Below, one piece after another: positions 12,169 through 22,685 of a stretch of 64,000 bases of DNA; positions within the stretch are counted from its first letter, which is position 1; every line of letters begins with the position of its first letter. The stretch is from contig CM042151.1 of the NCBI GenBank assembly GCA_023376005.1, positions 75,482,039-75,546,038 on the forward strand, written 5' to 3'. This stretch comes from Doryteuthis pealeii. Taxonomy: Eukaryota > Mollusca > Cephalopoda > Myopsida > Loliginidae. The notes under the pieces are model-generated. The model was not told where the DNA came from. It saw nothing but the letters and a program-made list of their open reading frames with translations, and did no database searches. Made by a program: the position numbers and the translations under genes.

Positions 12169-12485
12169 AGAGATGCTGATAGGTACGCGTCCTGCGTCAC
12201 TGATGCATAAAAATCTAAAAGGACACAGAAAAATCGTATCCATGCATCCCAGTGTTTTTTTCTTCTTTCCCCACCATTTCCAGCTAACTGTAAATGCATT
12301 TCAATATTTTCTTGTAAACAAATAACACTGTATGGGGTACATGGTAGGGTTTAGATGGCTTCAGTTGTTCATTGATAAAACCTCTGCAATTTATTAAAAC
12401 TTTAGTTGGGACCTATCAAATTTCCCAGGGACTCCTTCAAATCTAGTCTGTGTGTCCCAGGATGAACAAAATTAAAAAGCTATCA
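12169..12485 (+). repeat. Dispersed repeat F, copy 1
   Basis: AGAGATGCTGATAGGTACGC, TCCCCACCATTTCCAGCTAA to AATTAAAAAGCTATCAG. About 315 bp, matches 33592-33908. Family not recognised. Confidence 0.8.
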
Positions 12486-12922
12486 GCTTGTTGAACATAA
12501 AATGTTTGCACTGAAATTATTACTAGTTAAAACAAAAACAAAACAAAAAATAAATGATATGCTTCTGGGTTGTGAAACAGATGGTAAGTTTTACATGCAT
12601 TTAAACAAAGAAAACTAAGCAAGAGATTGAATTTGCAATTTGGAAGAGAAAAAAAATTGTCCCACTATTTCTTTCTTTTTTGTTCTTAAAAATTCTGATG
12701 AATTTTATTTAGTTCATAATTCCAACTTTTAATTTGCAATTTAGAACAACAAAAAAAAGAAGATATTTCTCTTTTTTTTTTCTACTTGTAAAAATAAAAT
12801 AAAAAAGCACTTTATTTAGCACTAGGGTTCTTAAAAATTCTGACTTTTCATCAGATGAAACTAACATTGTGATCATCTCAAGAATTGCATTTAGTTTGTA
12901 ATTCCAATTAACTTTTAACTAT

Positions 12923-13629
12923 TCTATTAATAATGGAGATTCGGTCTCCATTTGTCTGTAACCAAAACTACACCGCTTACATCACAATTACCAAAATCAT
13001 TAATACATAAAATAAAGTCGTTGGGTCGGCCTAATGTTGGTAGCAGCCAGACAGTGAGGGAGTCTATCCCTTTTCCACTAGCGCTAGACCAAGGAGATTA
13101 TTTTAGCGTCTGAGGTGGGGCACCACACCTACCATCAGCTCCTCACATTTAAAGCTATTCTTTATAATTCAATGATTGAATCCTTCCTATTGTAATGAAT
13201 AAACTATATATTAATTGAATAAATAAACTATATAAACAATGAAATTAATTAAAAAATTGTATTATATTAAATAGAAAAAATTATTTGCGAAATTTGTAAT
13301 CAATTTAAAAGATTATTTTTTACTCTCACCATTTTTTTCAGTAACAAGAAGGTAACTAAATGTGTATAAATAAATAAATACTTACGATTTTTGTAAAATT
13401 AATGTGTAGAATATTCAAAATAATTATTTAATTAATATTCAATAGATATGCACAACATTTTATTTGAGGGGGACAGAACTAAGTTTCATTTCAAGTTGTT
13501 TATTTTTTTACTCCTTTTACTTACTTATGATAAAAACTCTCTGACATTGAATTTTTAACTCCATCCCACTCAGGCAATATCTTTTAAAAATAAATTTTTA
13601 CACCGCCTGAAGGGCATTTTTTTGGCTAG
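12923..13629 (+). mobile_element. Non-autonomous Helitron carrying a SINE-A piece
   Basis: Start TCTATTAATAATGGAGATTC, then GTCTGTAACCAAAACTACAC; end CACCGCCTGAAGGGCATTTT followed by TTTGGCTAG|T. The terminal hairpin (GCC..GGC) differs from that of the 6222 copy. A - strand SINE-A fragment at 13012-13148 is inserted in it. Confidence 0.78.
13012..13148 (-). mobile_element. SINE-A, 3' part, inside a Helitron
   Basis: - strand AGGAGCTGATGGTAGGTGTG to CCAACGACTTTATTT; head absent. Confidence 0.75.
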
Positions 13630-13644
13630 TTCTATTAAATAAAG

Positions 13645-13950
13645 GAGGCATCATGGTGTAATGGTTATCATCGTAGAAAATGGACTCTGCGAGCCGAGTT
13701 CAAATCCAAGATGAGACTTTGTATTTCACATAGCATTAATACCCTTAGGAAAGGTATGCATCCAACTATTCTCACTTCATTTATGAGTAAATAGTAGGCA
13801 ACTAGGCTCTTTAACCTTGGTTAGGCAACTGGTCTAAGAGAAGGAAAACTCTGAATTTGAATCTGCTAAACTCTGCTTAAGAAATTGATCTTGTGTCACA
13901 TCCTACTTGTACATATGCATTGTAAAATATATATTCTATTGAATGAATAA
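13645..13950 (+). mobile_element. SINE-B, full length
   Basis: tRNA-like head: box A region TGGTGTAATGGTTATCATCG, box B GAGTTCAAATCCAAG. Core ACCCTTAGGAAAGGTATGCA, GGTCTAAGAGAAGGAAAACT and 3' part CTCTGCTTAAGAAATTGATC. Pol III transcription is inferred from the head. Confidence 0.82.
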
Positions 13951-14334
13951 AAAAAATACCAAGTTTCATTTATTATTTATCCAATATTGTTAATTTTGTT
14001 TAAGTTTGTAAATAATGTACTTTGTATTCTATAAATATTATAGGTTAACAGCTGATATTTTCTTTCTTGCAAATGAGGAAATTGGGAACATTTGTGTTTC
14101 ACGGTATCTAAGCTGAAAAAAAAGATCTTTCTCTTTCACTCCCCTATTGTATTTTGCAGCATATAAGATGCTGCCCCCCACCCACCACTAAACATGAACC
14201 TCAAAATCATACAATCTTCTCCATGGTGAGAATCAGGATTGTGATCTATAAATTCCATTGCTTCTATGATTCAGGGACTATTAGAATGAATGAATAGGGG
14301 AGATTATTCCTATATTTAGAAGGTGCATACTATA

Positions 14335-14900
14335 TTCAACAATATAGTGTATGCATGTGAGTTTATATGTATGTCTCTGTGTGGGAGTTTATGTGTGTGT
14401 ATGAGGGCATATATATGTGTCTGTGTGTCTGTTTCAGTGAATGTATATATGTATGTGTGTCTGTTTCAGTGAATGTATATATGTATGTGTGTCTGTTTCA
14501 GTGAATGTATATATGTATGCGTGTCTGTCTATCTGTGAGCATATGTATGCGTGTCTGTCTATCTGTGAGCATATGTATGCGTGTCTGTCTATCTGTGAGC
14601 ATATGTATGCGTGTCTGTCTATCTGTGAGCATATGTATGCGTGTCTGTCTATCTGTGAGCATATATGTGTGTGTGTGTGTATGTGCACATGTGTCTATGA
14701 GTGTATCTGAGTGTGTGTGTGTGTGTGTGTGTATGTGCACATGTCTATGAGTGTATCTGTGTGTGTGTGTGTATCTGTGAATGTATTTGTGCGTGAGTCT
14801 GTCTTTCAGCATATATGAGTGTATGTTTATATATCTATGAGAGTGTGTGTGTCTCTGAGTGTGTATATGTGTATGAGAGAGATAGTGTATATATGGATGT
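14335..14900 (+). repeat. GT-rich minisatellite block
   Basis: Three units of about 32 bp (GTGTCTGTTTCAGTGAATGT with ATATATGTAT) at 14420-14518, then five near-perfect 30-bp units (GTATGCGTGTCTGTCTATCT with GTGAGCATAT) at about 14515-14660, then GT and ATGAGTGT arrays. Open frames on both strands exist only because 30 is a multiple of 3. Confidence 0.93.
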
Positions 14901-15339
14901 ATGTGTGAGTGTATATATTCAGTATCAATGATAAATACATTCCTAACAATTTTTTTATAAAAATTTAATTTTCTTCTAGACCAAAAATACTAGCATTTTA
15001 TTTCTATTGGAACATTGTATAATCAAAACAGATATCATTAGGTTATATTTATTACCAATCTTTACAGCTTTGAATCTCTGTAAACAAAAATAAAATTGCA
15101 ACTCCCTTTTATACATACATAGAGAGGGATGGAGGTGTACTTATTTTTATACTGCTACATATTCATATTTTTTTACTGAGTTTTTTTAATTCTGAATAGT
15201 TTGTTAACAAATAATAACTAATAATAACTGTTTTGATTATATATTGTCCAACTAGAGACAATAAAACCCAAATCCCTGGGTTTAAAAGAAAATTAACTTT
15301 TTTTAACAAAATTGTTAGGGTTTAACTTATTCCTAGATG

Positions 15340-15373
<34 letters not shown>

Positions 15374-15657
15374 AGGCTATCTGATGAGACTAGACTTATA
15401 TTGAGTTATGGTTGAAATAAATTTATAATAGCCAAATGATGGTTTAAGTTTTTCTTTCTTTGAAAGTATAAATATTGCTCTGTATATAATTAATTTATTA
15501 GTTATTATACATTAAGCTCTCTTAGGGATTTGTAAAAATCCTTGTGTAAATCTATAAGTTTGCATCAACATGAGCATGCATTGGGAATGTACAGGAGATA
15601 TTGATGATCCCTAATAGAATTATACCTACATACCAGTCAGTTGAATACTTTTACCTA

Positions 15658-15662
15658 TATAT

Positions 15663-15711
<49 letters not shown>
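15658..15711. repeat. AT microsatellite
   Basis: (AT)n with one break. Similar AT runs occur at 2635-2661, 5038-5060, 5330-5360, 16929-16978, 17185-17223, 17500-17529, 33505-33550, 40180-40208, 45559-45597, 51110-51158, 53041-53116, 56350-56430, 58008-58034, 58956-58980 and 59166-59201. They produce spurious Tyr/Ile frames. Confidence 0.95.
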
Positions 15712-15715
<4 letters not shown>

Positions 15716-15929
15716 TTTACAATTAAAAGTAGAACATTCATTTAAGCAATATTTAAGTAAAGTTCAACTGTTCTTTTGTTATCAGTTAACTATACTCTAA
15801 ATTGTATATTAATGAAATCTAAATCTCATTTCTAAATTTAAAGCCCCCCCCCAAAAAAAAAATCATTTATTTATACCCAGTTTTTTTTTTTTGTTTTGTT
15901 TTGTTTTGGCTAAGTATGCCAAACACTGA

Positions 15930-16560
15930 CCCAGAATGCTGTGTATGAAAATACTTCAAATGCATTAAATGCATTTTACACAGCGAACACATCCGTGGCA
16001 TGTCAGCTAGCTAGGCAGGCCTCTATCTGCATTCGCGCACTCTGTGGTAACTTAGGCTGCCCCCTTCCTCACCACAGAGATCTGCGTACGTCTTCCGCTG
16101 TAGGATGCAGCAGAATGCGTGCGTTCCACAGCTCTCTTTTTTTCCGAAACGCGTACACGCGAACACACTTGCTAGGGAGAAACGCGTTGAGAACTTGAAG
16201 TATCTCATCTGAGCTGAGCCCCAAGCTCATACATTGACCGACATCCGAGCAGTAACTAATTTAAGACCGACCGTCAGTTGCTATGGGAGATATTGATTTG
16301 GAGGAGAGGGTTGAGATGTGAGAGGAAGAGCTGGAATGATGTGGATGAAAAAGTAGGAGGAGGGAGGAAACGAAAGAAGATGGGGAGGGTAGTAGCAGCA
16401 GGTAGATTATATTCCATTCTCCTTTTCCTTGCATTTGCATAGCTGAGCGAGGAGTGCTTATTGATTTTACAAGCACAGCCTCTACACGTTGCTGTGAGGT
16501 GTAGGTGTGTGGGTGGGGGGTTAAGAGACAGCTGATGATGATTTGGTGGGTGGGTTGGTG
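15930..16560. promoter_or_regulatory. CpG-rich block, possible promoter or 5' exon
   Basis: Against an AT-rich, CpG-poor background this block has many CpGs (CGCGCACTC near 16035, TGCGTACGTC near 16083, GAAACGCGTACACGCG near 16145, AACGCGTTG near 16183), then purine-rich sequence, an octamer ATTTGCAT at 16433 and a GGGTGGGG run near 16512. Short open frames cross it on both strands, but none has a recognisable domain. It could be an alternative promoter or first exon, or a CpG-rich mobile element; a 10-bp dyad (AATACTTCAA / TTGAAGTAT) lies near its ends. Nothing here proves transcription. Confidence 0.35.
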
Positions 16561-16945
16561 GGGCTGGGTAGTGAAGTAGCTTTTGTTTTATTGATTTTTA
16601 TTTTTATTTTTTAATAAATGCACTGCTTTGCATCTCTTTATTTTATTTTCTCCTCGTCCTTTTTTTTCTTTTTTTTTTTTTTTTTCAGCAGTTATGCCAC
16701 TTGTATTTCAATGCAACTATTCAGACTGTCAGTCTAAGGCCGTTAGTACTAGTCCAAAATTAATAATGGTTGACAATGCTTCATCTAATAAATAAAATGA
16801 AGAGAGATATACCACTTGTTATAGAGTGTTGATTAGTGTGCCACTACCTCAGCAGCCTCTGAGTTTTGAGAGTGCTTATCAGAATATTTAATACTTTTGT
16901 GTATTGTATCTGAATTTACAGTGTGTTCATATATATATATTTTAT

Positions 16946-16981
<36 letters not shown>

Positions 16982-17180
16982 GTGTGATAAAGCAGGCTTG
17001 GCTAATAGTACTTTTGTGTTTTTTTTTTTTGTTTGTTTATTTTTCTTTATATATTAGTAATGTAGAACTCACAATAGAGAAAGAATAAATGTCCAAATAT
17101 CATATATCTGCTTCATATCAGTGCATACTCTTTCTCTAATGTAGTCTTATACATATGTGTGTGTGTGTGTTTGTGTATAG

Positions 17181-17228
<48 letters not shown>

Positions 17229-17494
17229 CGTGTTTTTTATTCTTTTTTATATACGTATGTTTTTTATAGTCATGTATGTAGTTTTTAATATACCTGTGTG
17301 TGTGTGTGTATATGTATTTTTTAATATACATCTATGTATATATCTATGTAATTTTTTAATATACATGTGTATTTTTTAAAAATTATAAGTGTACATACAT
17401 ACATACATGTGTGTGTGTAGTTTTTAATATACATGTATATATATATATGTGTAGTTTTTTAATATATATGTGTGTGTATATACATGTGTGTAAT

Positions 17495-17531
<37 letters not shown>

Positions 17532-18328
17532 CATTTCCAAAATAATCTCCTTTGCCGATCAATTTAATTTTTTGGTAAATATTAATCACCCCTATTGAAC
17601 ATTATAGTGTGAAAATTTCAGACTAAAATGTTAGGCTTTGGACTTATTGATTCACCCTCATAGAGACACCCACACCTTTTGTCAGTTGTTATTTGTATGT
17701 ATTTGATGTACTACATATATTTTCTTTCTTATATTAACAGTATTGTTATTTATTTTTCTGTCAAATAAAATTTAGATGATTATAAAAATTTGAAAATTTT
17801 GGGACCTACATACCTTTTTTACCATTGTTTTTGTGTGCCAAAATTATTTTCATTTTTTAATTAAGTGTATGTTTATACAAACCAATTCTTTACTGTTGGG
17901 GAACTGACAGACCTAGGTGATCATTTGAGATGATCCTAGCTCTTCTAGATGTTTTTCAAGGTCTGATAGTTGAGTTCTCCTATATTGTACATTCTAAAGC
18001 ATCATAATTGACAACTGATGGTCATTCAGTTCTTATTTCAAAAGATAAGTCACTATAGTTAACATGCTAAAACCAACTTTAGTCAGTATGGCCAGATCAG
18101 TATTTATTACTAAGCTTTGCTTAGTTGTGGCACAAGGCTGGATATATGGGGGCACCTTGTGAGATTCAAACTCTCGGGTAATGGTTTGGTAGTCTAGCTT
18201 ACCATTACCCTATGTGAGGTGCCAGTTCAGTAGTGTGTATTTCTATCAAGCAAAATATGTTTACCCTATAAAATTCATTCTGTAGAAATACAAGGTGTTT
18301 AAAAAAAAATTGATATCATTTGAGATAT

Positions 18329-19089
18329 GCTGGGTGTTTCAGAAAAATTGATATAATTTTGTAATCTAATAACTTGACTCATTCTCATTCAAATGATCTC
18401 AAATTTTAACAGCATGTGTAGAAACAACTCAAAATTCTATTTTTAATGTTTAAACACATTAAGAAAAATAAGAAAAACAGTAAACATAAAATTTTTTTTT
18501 TTTTTTTTTAAATTACACTGGGCATCACAAATTTTGTTGAGTTAGATATGAGACTTGTTTTTGACAGATTTTTGGACTCTGAATTCAAAAAATTACCCCA
18601 TTATTTCTCTATTACATCAATTTTTTTAAGTAACAGGATACCCTCACTTGGTCTCAAAAACAATTAAAATATTGCATGTGACAAATTTGAGCTTAGAGGC
18701 CGGGTTAGCTCAGTCGGTAGAGTGTTCGGCTAGAAACCACAAGGTTCCTAGTTCGATACCCGTCCTCGCCAACTCAGCGTATGAGTAGCACAGGGATCTG
18801 CGGTAAAGTAAGGAGCTGATGGTAGGTGTGGCGCTCCACCTCAGATGCTAAAATAATCTCCTTGGTGTAGCGCTAGTGAAAAGGGGATAGACTCCCTTGC
18901 TGCATGGCTGATCTCGACATTAGGCTGCCCCGACGACTTTACTTACTTATAGAGTGTTTTAAAAATTTACAATGGAAAATAATTTTAAAAATTGCTTGTT
19001 CATAGAAAGGATACTGTTAAAATTCAAAAACATTTGAGTGAGAATTGGTCAAGTTTATGAAATATCAATTTTTTCTGAAACAGCCTGTA
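18329..19089. repeat. Inverted-repeat element with SINE-A inside
   Basis: Left end GCTGGGTGTTTCAGAAAAAT with TTGACTCATTCTCATTCAAA is mirrored near 19020-19088 (TTTGAGTGAGAATTGGTCAA, TTTTCTGAAACAGCCTGT). Arms are about 85 bp with mismatches. The internal part carries SINE-A 18697-18950. No transposase frame. Confidence 0.68.
18697..18950 (+). mobile_element. SINE-A, full length
   Basis: tRNA-derived head: box A-like GTTAGCTCAGTCGGTAGAG, box B-like AGTTCGATACC, with a D-arm (GCTCAGTCGGTAGAG) as in tRNA-Lys. Then the SINE body AACTCAGCGTATGAGTAGCA, GGTAAAGTAAGGAGCTGATG, CTAGTGAAAAGGGGATAGAC and end GACGACTTTACTTAC. It lies inside the inverted-repeat element 18329-19089. Confidence 0.85.
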
Positions 19090-19694
19090 TATCTTTATTA
19101 AGTTTAACATTATTATTTCAGTTGTATCATAGCGCTTTAATGAGCCTTAGTGCATTCATACCTATTGTAATGAAGACTTGAAACTGATAAGCAGATATTA
19201 GCCTGTATCTCTGACATGAAAAATTCAATTTGCAGTCATCTCTTTTCACAATGAAATAATCTGACACTTCCTGATGAAATATGGAGTGAACTGAAGAGGA
19301 AAGACTATAGTAAAAAAATACGCAGAGCATTCAGTTCCTGCTGATTTGGTGAAAGTGGGTCAATACACAATTCCAGTTTTCAATATTTTTGATCAAAGTG
19401 AATTTTTTTTTTTTTTGTTTCATTACTTATCATAGTTGTTCAAAGATGAAATTAACATAAATAATTTAATAATGCAAATAAAAACAAAAATAATTATAAT
19501 TTGATGGTATAAACTTTTTTGGATTTGTTAAATTTTGTTTGGCAAGTTACATTCAGAGGTTAACTGTGATCATATATGTAAGCATATTTTTCAAAACAGT
19601 CTGCATAATCCTCTTCAGGATTACCATCAGCTGCCTTCGCATATTCTTCTTAATCTTAGGGAGCCAAATCTTTACTGTATATATATTTACCAAC

Positions 19695-19968
19695 CCCTCC
19701 GCAAGCAGGATGCGACACAAGGTCAATTTCTTAAGCAGGGTTTAACAGGTTTGAATTCAGAGTTTTCCTTTTAGACTGGTTACCTAGGCAGGGTTAAAGA
19801 ACCCAGTTTGCCCAGCTATTTACCCACAGCTGGAGGGAGAATTGGATTCATACCTTTCCCAAGGGTATTAGCACTATGTGAAATACAAACAGCTTTGTTC
19901 AGGAATTGAACTCGGATTGACGAGTCCATTTCCTATGACTCTAACCATTAGACTGCACGCCTCCGAAT
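19695..19968 (-). mobile_element. SINE-B, full length
   Basis: - strand head GGAGGCGTGCAGTCTAATGG, box B GAGTTCAATTCCTG; end TGCGGAGGGG at 19696. Followed by a CACCCCCC run. Confidence 0.83.
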
Positions 19969-20230
19969 CTTTACTGTATAGGGAACTGACAGACCTAGGT
20001 GATATGCTTTGCGCCCCCACCCCCCACCAAAAAAAAACCTACTTGAAAAAAAAAAAAGAATAGGCTGTTAAATTATCCAAAATGGTTGTAATACCTAATC
20101 AAAATTGTTTTTATGAGTGTCATTCATTATTTTATCCTAAAGAGGTTTTATGCTTATTCAAAAAGTATTTTTGATTGATTGATTTTAATGGCATGTCAAC
20201 CCGTCTAGGATTATTTTATGCCTAGAGGTT

Positions 20231-20243
20231 CATTGTATGTTTA
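20231..20243 (+). repeat. Target-site duplication (5') of the 5S-derived SINE
   Basis: CATTGTATGTTTA occurs here and perfectly again at 20451-20463, directly bracketing the 5S-derived element. It is part of the host D2 sequence (seen uninterrupted in other D2 tails). Confidence 0.9.
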
Positions 20244-20450
20244 TTATGGTCTAGTCAGACTCAAAGCACCAGTTTCCACTAGATCACCAAAGTTAAGCAG
20301 TGATGAGCCTGTTTAATACTTAATTGGGTAACCAATTAAGCAACAGCAGGTACTGTAAGCAATCTAAGTCCTATGTTAAAAATGACTTAATTTGGCATTA
20401 AATAACCCGAAAGAGGATTGATCGGCCATAAAACAAAACAACCAACCAAT
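20244..20450 (+). mobile_element. 5S rRNA-derived SINE with shared 3' tail
   Basis: The head (about 20249-20360) follows a 5S rRNA from its first bases: GTCTAG start, AAAGCACCAG, GATCACCAAAGTTAAGCAG, AATACTT, GGGTAACC and GTACTGTAAGC, in the right order and spacing, with moderate divergence. The intermediate element and box C region of the 5S internal promoter are recognisable. The tail (about 20393-20450) reads GGCATTAAATAACCCGAAAG, then ATTGATCGGCCATAAAAC and an AACC-type run. This tail is the one that ends D1. The element is flanked by a 13-bp direct repeat (CATTGTATGTTTA). It is a SINE3-type structure, not a 5S gene. It sits inside a - strand D2 element. Confidence 0.85.
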
Positions 20451-20463
20451 CATTGTATGTTTA
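20451..20463 (+). repeat. Target-site duplication (3') of the 5S-derived SINE
   Basis: Perfect second copy of CATTGTATGTTTA, followed by continuation of the host D2 element. Confidence 0.9.
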
Positions 20464-21049
20464 CTTTTATATTTTTTGCATAGCTGTTTCTTAAAAAAGT
20501 TTTTTTTTTTTCCCACAGCTATGATATCAAGTATTCCTATCTAATACAAATAATTTGAGCACAGTTGTATGGTATTAAGTATTCTTCTCTAATATTAATA
20601 ATTCATACACAATCATATGGTTTCCAGTAACTGATAATAATCTTTAGTGAACAAATATAGCTTCAAGTAACTATTCTTAATAGGCATAATTTACATATTC
20701 CTAATACAAATAATTTCTAAACAGATATATTTGATGGGACCCTAAAAGGTACTATCACTCCAAGTTAGAATGGACCTAGGATTAATAGTAATGGAGTACT
20801 CCACACTCCCCAGAGCTCCATAACTGGAGACTCCTCATCAAATGCAGTTTAGTTTCATACCCAGGGCACCCCTTGGGGGTTGGGTCTTACCCCTCTGCAG
20901 GGGATATTGTCAGTGACTTTTAAGCCCTAGCAACAGGGCAAGTATAGAAGGAAGATGATAAGGTAATTTATTTTTAGCTATGCTTACAAAAATATGTTGA
21001 TACTGATATGAATAAAATAAAGGTAGCTTACAACTGTTAATTATTTTAT

Positions 21050-21850
21050 AGGTAGTATGTCATAGACAGGTACAAATCATTAATAGTTCCATGGGTTGTA
21101 ATCATACTAAATTCTAGTAGGTTGGTATAAATAATGCATCTGTGAATAGTGAAGTAGTATGTCATAGTAAATGATTTGTGTAGACAGGTACAAATCATTA
21201 ATGGGTCCATGGGTAGTAATCATTAAATTCTTGTAGGGTGGTATAAACAATGCATATATGAGTAGTGAGGTATTTTGTCAGATTAAAAGATTTATGTATG
21301 CTGTAGGCAAGTAAAAATCATTAATGGGTCCATGGGTAGTAATCATTAAATTCTAGTAGGGTAGTATAAACAATGCATATATGAGTAATGAGGTATTTTG
21401 TCATAATAAAAGATTTGTGTATGCTGTAGGCAAGTAAAAATCATTAATGGGTCCATGGGTAGTAATCATTAAATTCTTGTAGGGTGGTATAAACAATGCA
21501 TATATGAGTAGTGAGGTATTTTGTCAGATTAAAAGATTTGTTTGCTGTAGGCAAATAAAAATATTAATGGGTCCATGGGTAGTCTTCATTAAATTCTAGT
21601 AGGTGGTATAAACAATGCATTATGAGTAGTGAGGTATTTTGTCAGATTAAAATTTATGTATGATGTAGGCAAGTAAAAATCATTAATGGGTCCATGGGTA
21701 GTAATCATTAAATTCTAGTAGGGTAGTATAAACAATGCATATATGAGTAGTGAGGTATTTTGTCAGATTAAAAGATTTGTGTATGCCGTAGGCAAGTAAA
21801 AATCATTAATGGGTTCATGGGTAGTAAGTCATATTGAATTCCATATTTTT
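21050..21850 (+). repeat. Tandem satellite, 118-123-bp unit, seven copies
   Basis: The anchor TAATGGGTCC (or variant) is at about 21081, 21199, 21322, 21445, 21565, 21684 and 21807. The unit includes GTAGTAATCATTAAATTCTA, GTATAAACAATGCATATATG and TGCTGTAGGCAAGTAAAAAT. Copies differ by small indels. Confidence 0.92.
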
Positions 21851-22009
21851 TAGGTGGGTGTAGGAAGCTTTACTTGCATCATAAATTGATATTATATACA
21901 TTAGTTGTGTATCATCTGAATATTTCTGTATTGGAATCAAACTTCAAATTGTATTATACATGTATAATATTTTGGAGGGACACTGTATTCTCATTATCAT
22001 CATCAAGGC

Positions 22010-22430
22010 ATGCTGCCAACATAGATTCCCTTGATTCTCTCTCGCTATCCATCCCTATTGGCCATCGTTCTTGTCAAGCTCTCTAGTGTCCGCTCAGACT
22101 TGATGAATGTAAATTTTTGCTGGCTGGCCTGCACTGGTATGTCCATGTGTAGAAGTCCATAGAAGAAAGTTACTTATGAATTTGATTTACTTCCCCAGTA
22201 TGTCTTGCTCATCTAACTTGAATGTTTTGAGAGATGAGAAATAAGTGGCCATTCAGCCGTTGTTTTGTAGGATACAGCATCCAGGATTTGTTCAAAACAG
22301 CATGCAGTATTCTTGTGTCATTCCCATCTAGCTTTTTATCCAAGTGTTTCGTTAAAGTTCAAATACTGCAACTATACTGTAATACTGACGTGAAAATTGA
22401 TACTGCTATGGGTTGAAAATTTAATCAGGA
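22010..22430 (-). mobile_element. LINE reverse-transcriptase C-terminal fragment
   Basis: On the - strand, decayed translations include MATYFSSLKTFKLDEQD-, LLWTSTHGHTSAGQPAK- and WIARENQGN-like strings, homologous to 61651-62382 with several stops and frameshifts. Confidence 0.7.
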
Positions 22431-22452
22431 ACAGTATCATTCCAACCTAACA

Positions 22453-22685
22453 GAGGGTAGTCCTTATGATGTATTGACTAATGTGCTGGACTGTGACATT
22501 GTAGTAAGCGAGTTTGAACTCTATTATGTTTACTTTAGGACTAATATCATTGGGAAAGGTATGAATCCCCTTATCCCTCTAGCTATGGGTTAAATAGTAC
22601 CGCTACTGTTCTTCTATAAGGATGGCTTTGGCATTAAATCACCCATGAAGGTTGATATGTCATTAAATAAAGAAACCAAACCAAA
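22453..22685 (+). mobile_element. SINE-B-like element with D1-type tail (chimera)
   Basis: A degenerate tRNA-like head with box-B-like GAGTTTGAACTC near 22511 leads into the SINE-B core (CATTGGGAAAGGTATGAATC, CCCTCTAGCTATGGG). Instead of the usual SINE-B 3' end (CTGCTTAAGAAATTGACC), it ends with GGCATTAAATCACCCATGAA and GGTTGATATGTCATTAAA plus AAACC repeats, the D1 tail. Possible flanking repeat CCAACCTAACA / CCACCTTAACA is weak. Confidence 0.6.

Larger units (their letters stand above)
20170..20940 (-). mobile_element. D2 element, near full length, split by the 5S SINE
   Basis: Read on the - strand: a head with GCCCTGTTGCTAGGGCTTAA, a central block shared with D1 (box around TGGAGCTCTGGGGAGTGTGG), then degenerate copies of an AATACTTGATACCATATAACTG-like unit, an A run, and the tail CCTCTAGGCATAAAATAATC with GGGTTGACATGCCATT and ATCAATC repeats. 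About 560 bp without the 207-bp insertion. It is the best reference copy of D2 in the window. No coding capacity. Confidence 0.8.

Noticed and set aside
14434..14812. Open reading frames on both strands in the GT-rich block
   Set aside because: Translations of 30-bp and dinucleotide repeats; frames stay open because the period is a multiple of three.
16690..16795. Possible exon after TTTTTTCAG at 16688 with a short frame (VFQCNYSDCQSK)
   Set aside because: Only about 33 codons, no donor in frame, no family match; it does not resemble the RING-CH domain.
16929..17530. Tyr/Ile-rich frames in the 17-kb AT-repeat zone
   Set aside because: Direct translations of (TA)n and (GT)n microsatellites.
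18697..18770. Functional tRNA genes at SINE-A and SINE-B heads
   Set aside because: Box A and B are kept but the acceptor stem does not close, and every copy continues into the same SINE body.
20249..20360. Functional 5S rRNA gene
   Set aside because: Many substitutions, no T-run terminator at the 5S end, and a retroposon tail plus target-site duplication around it.
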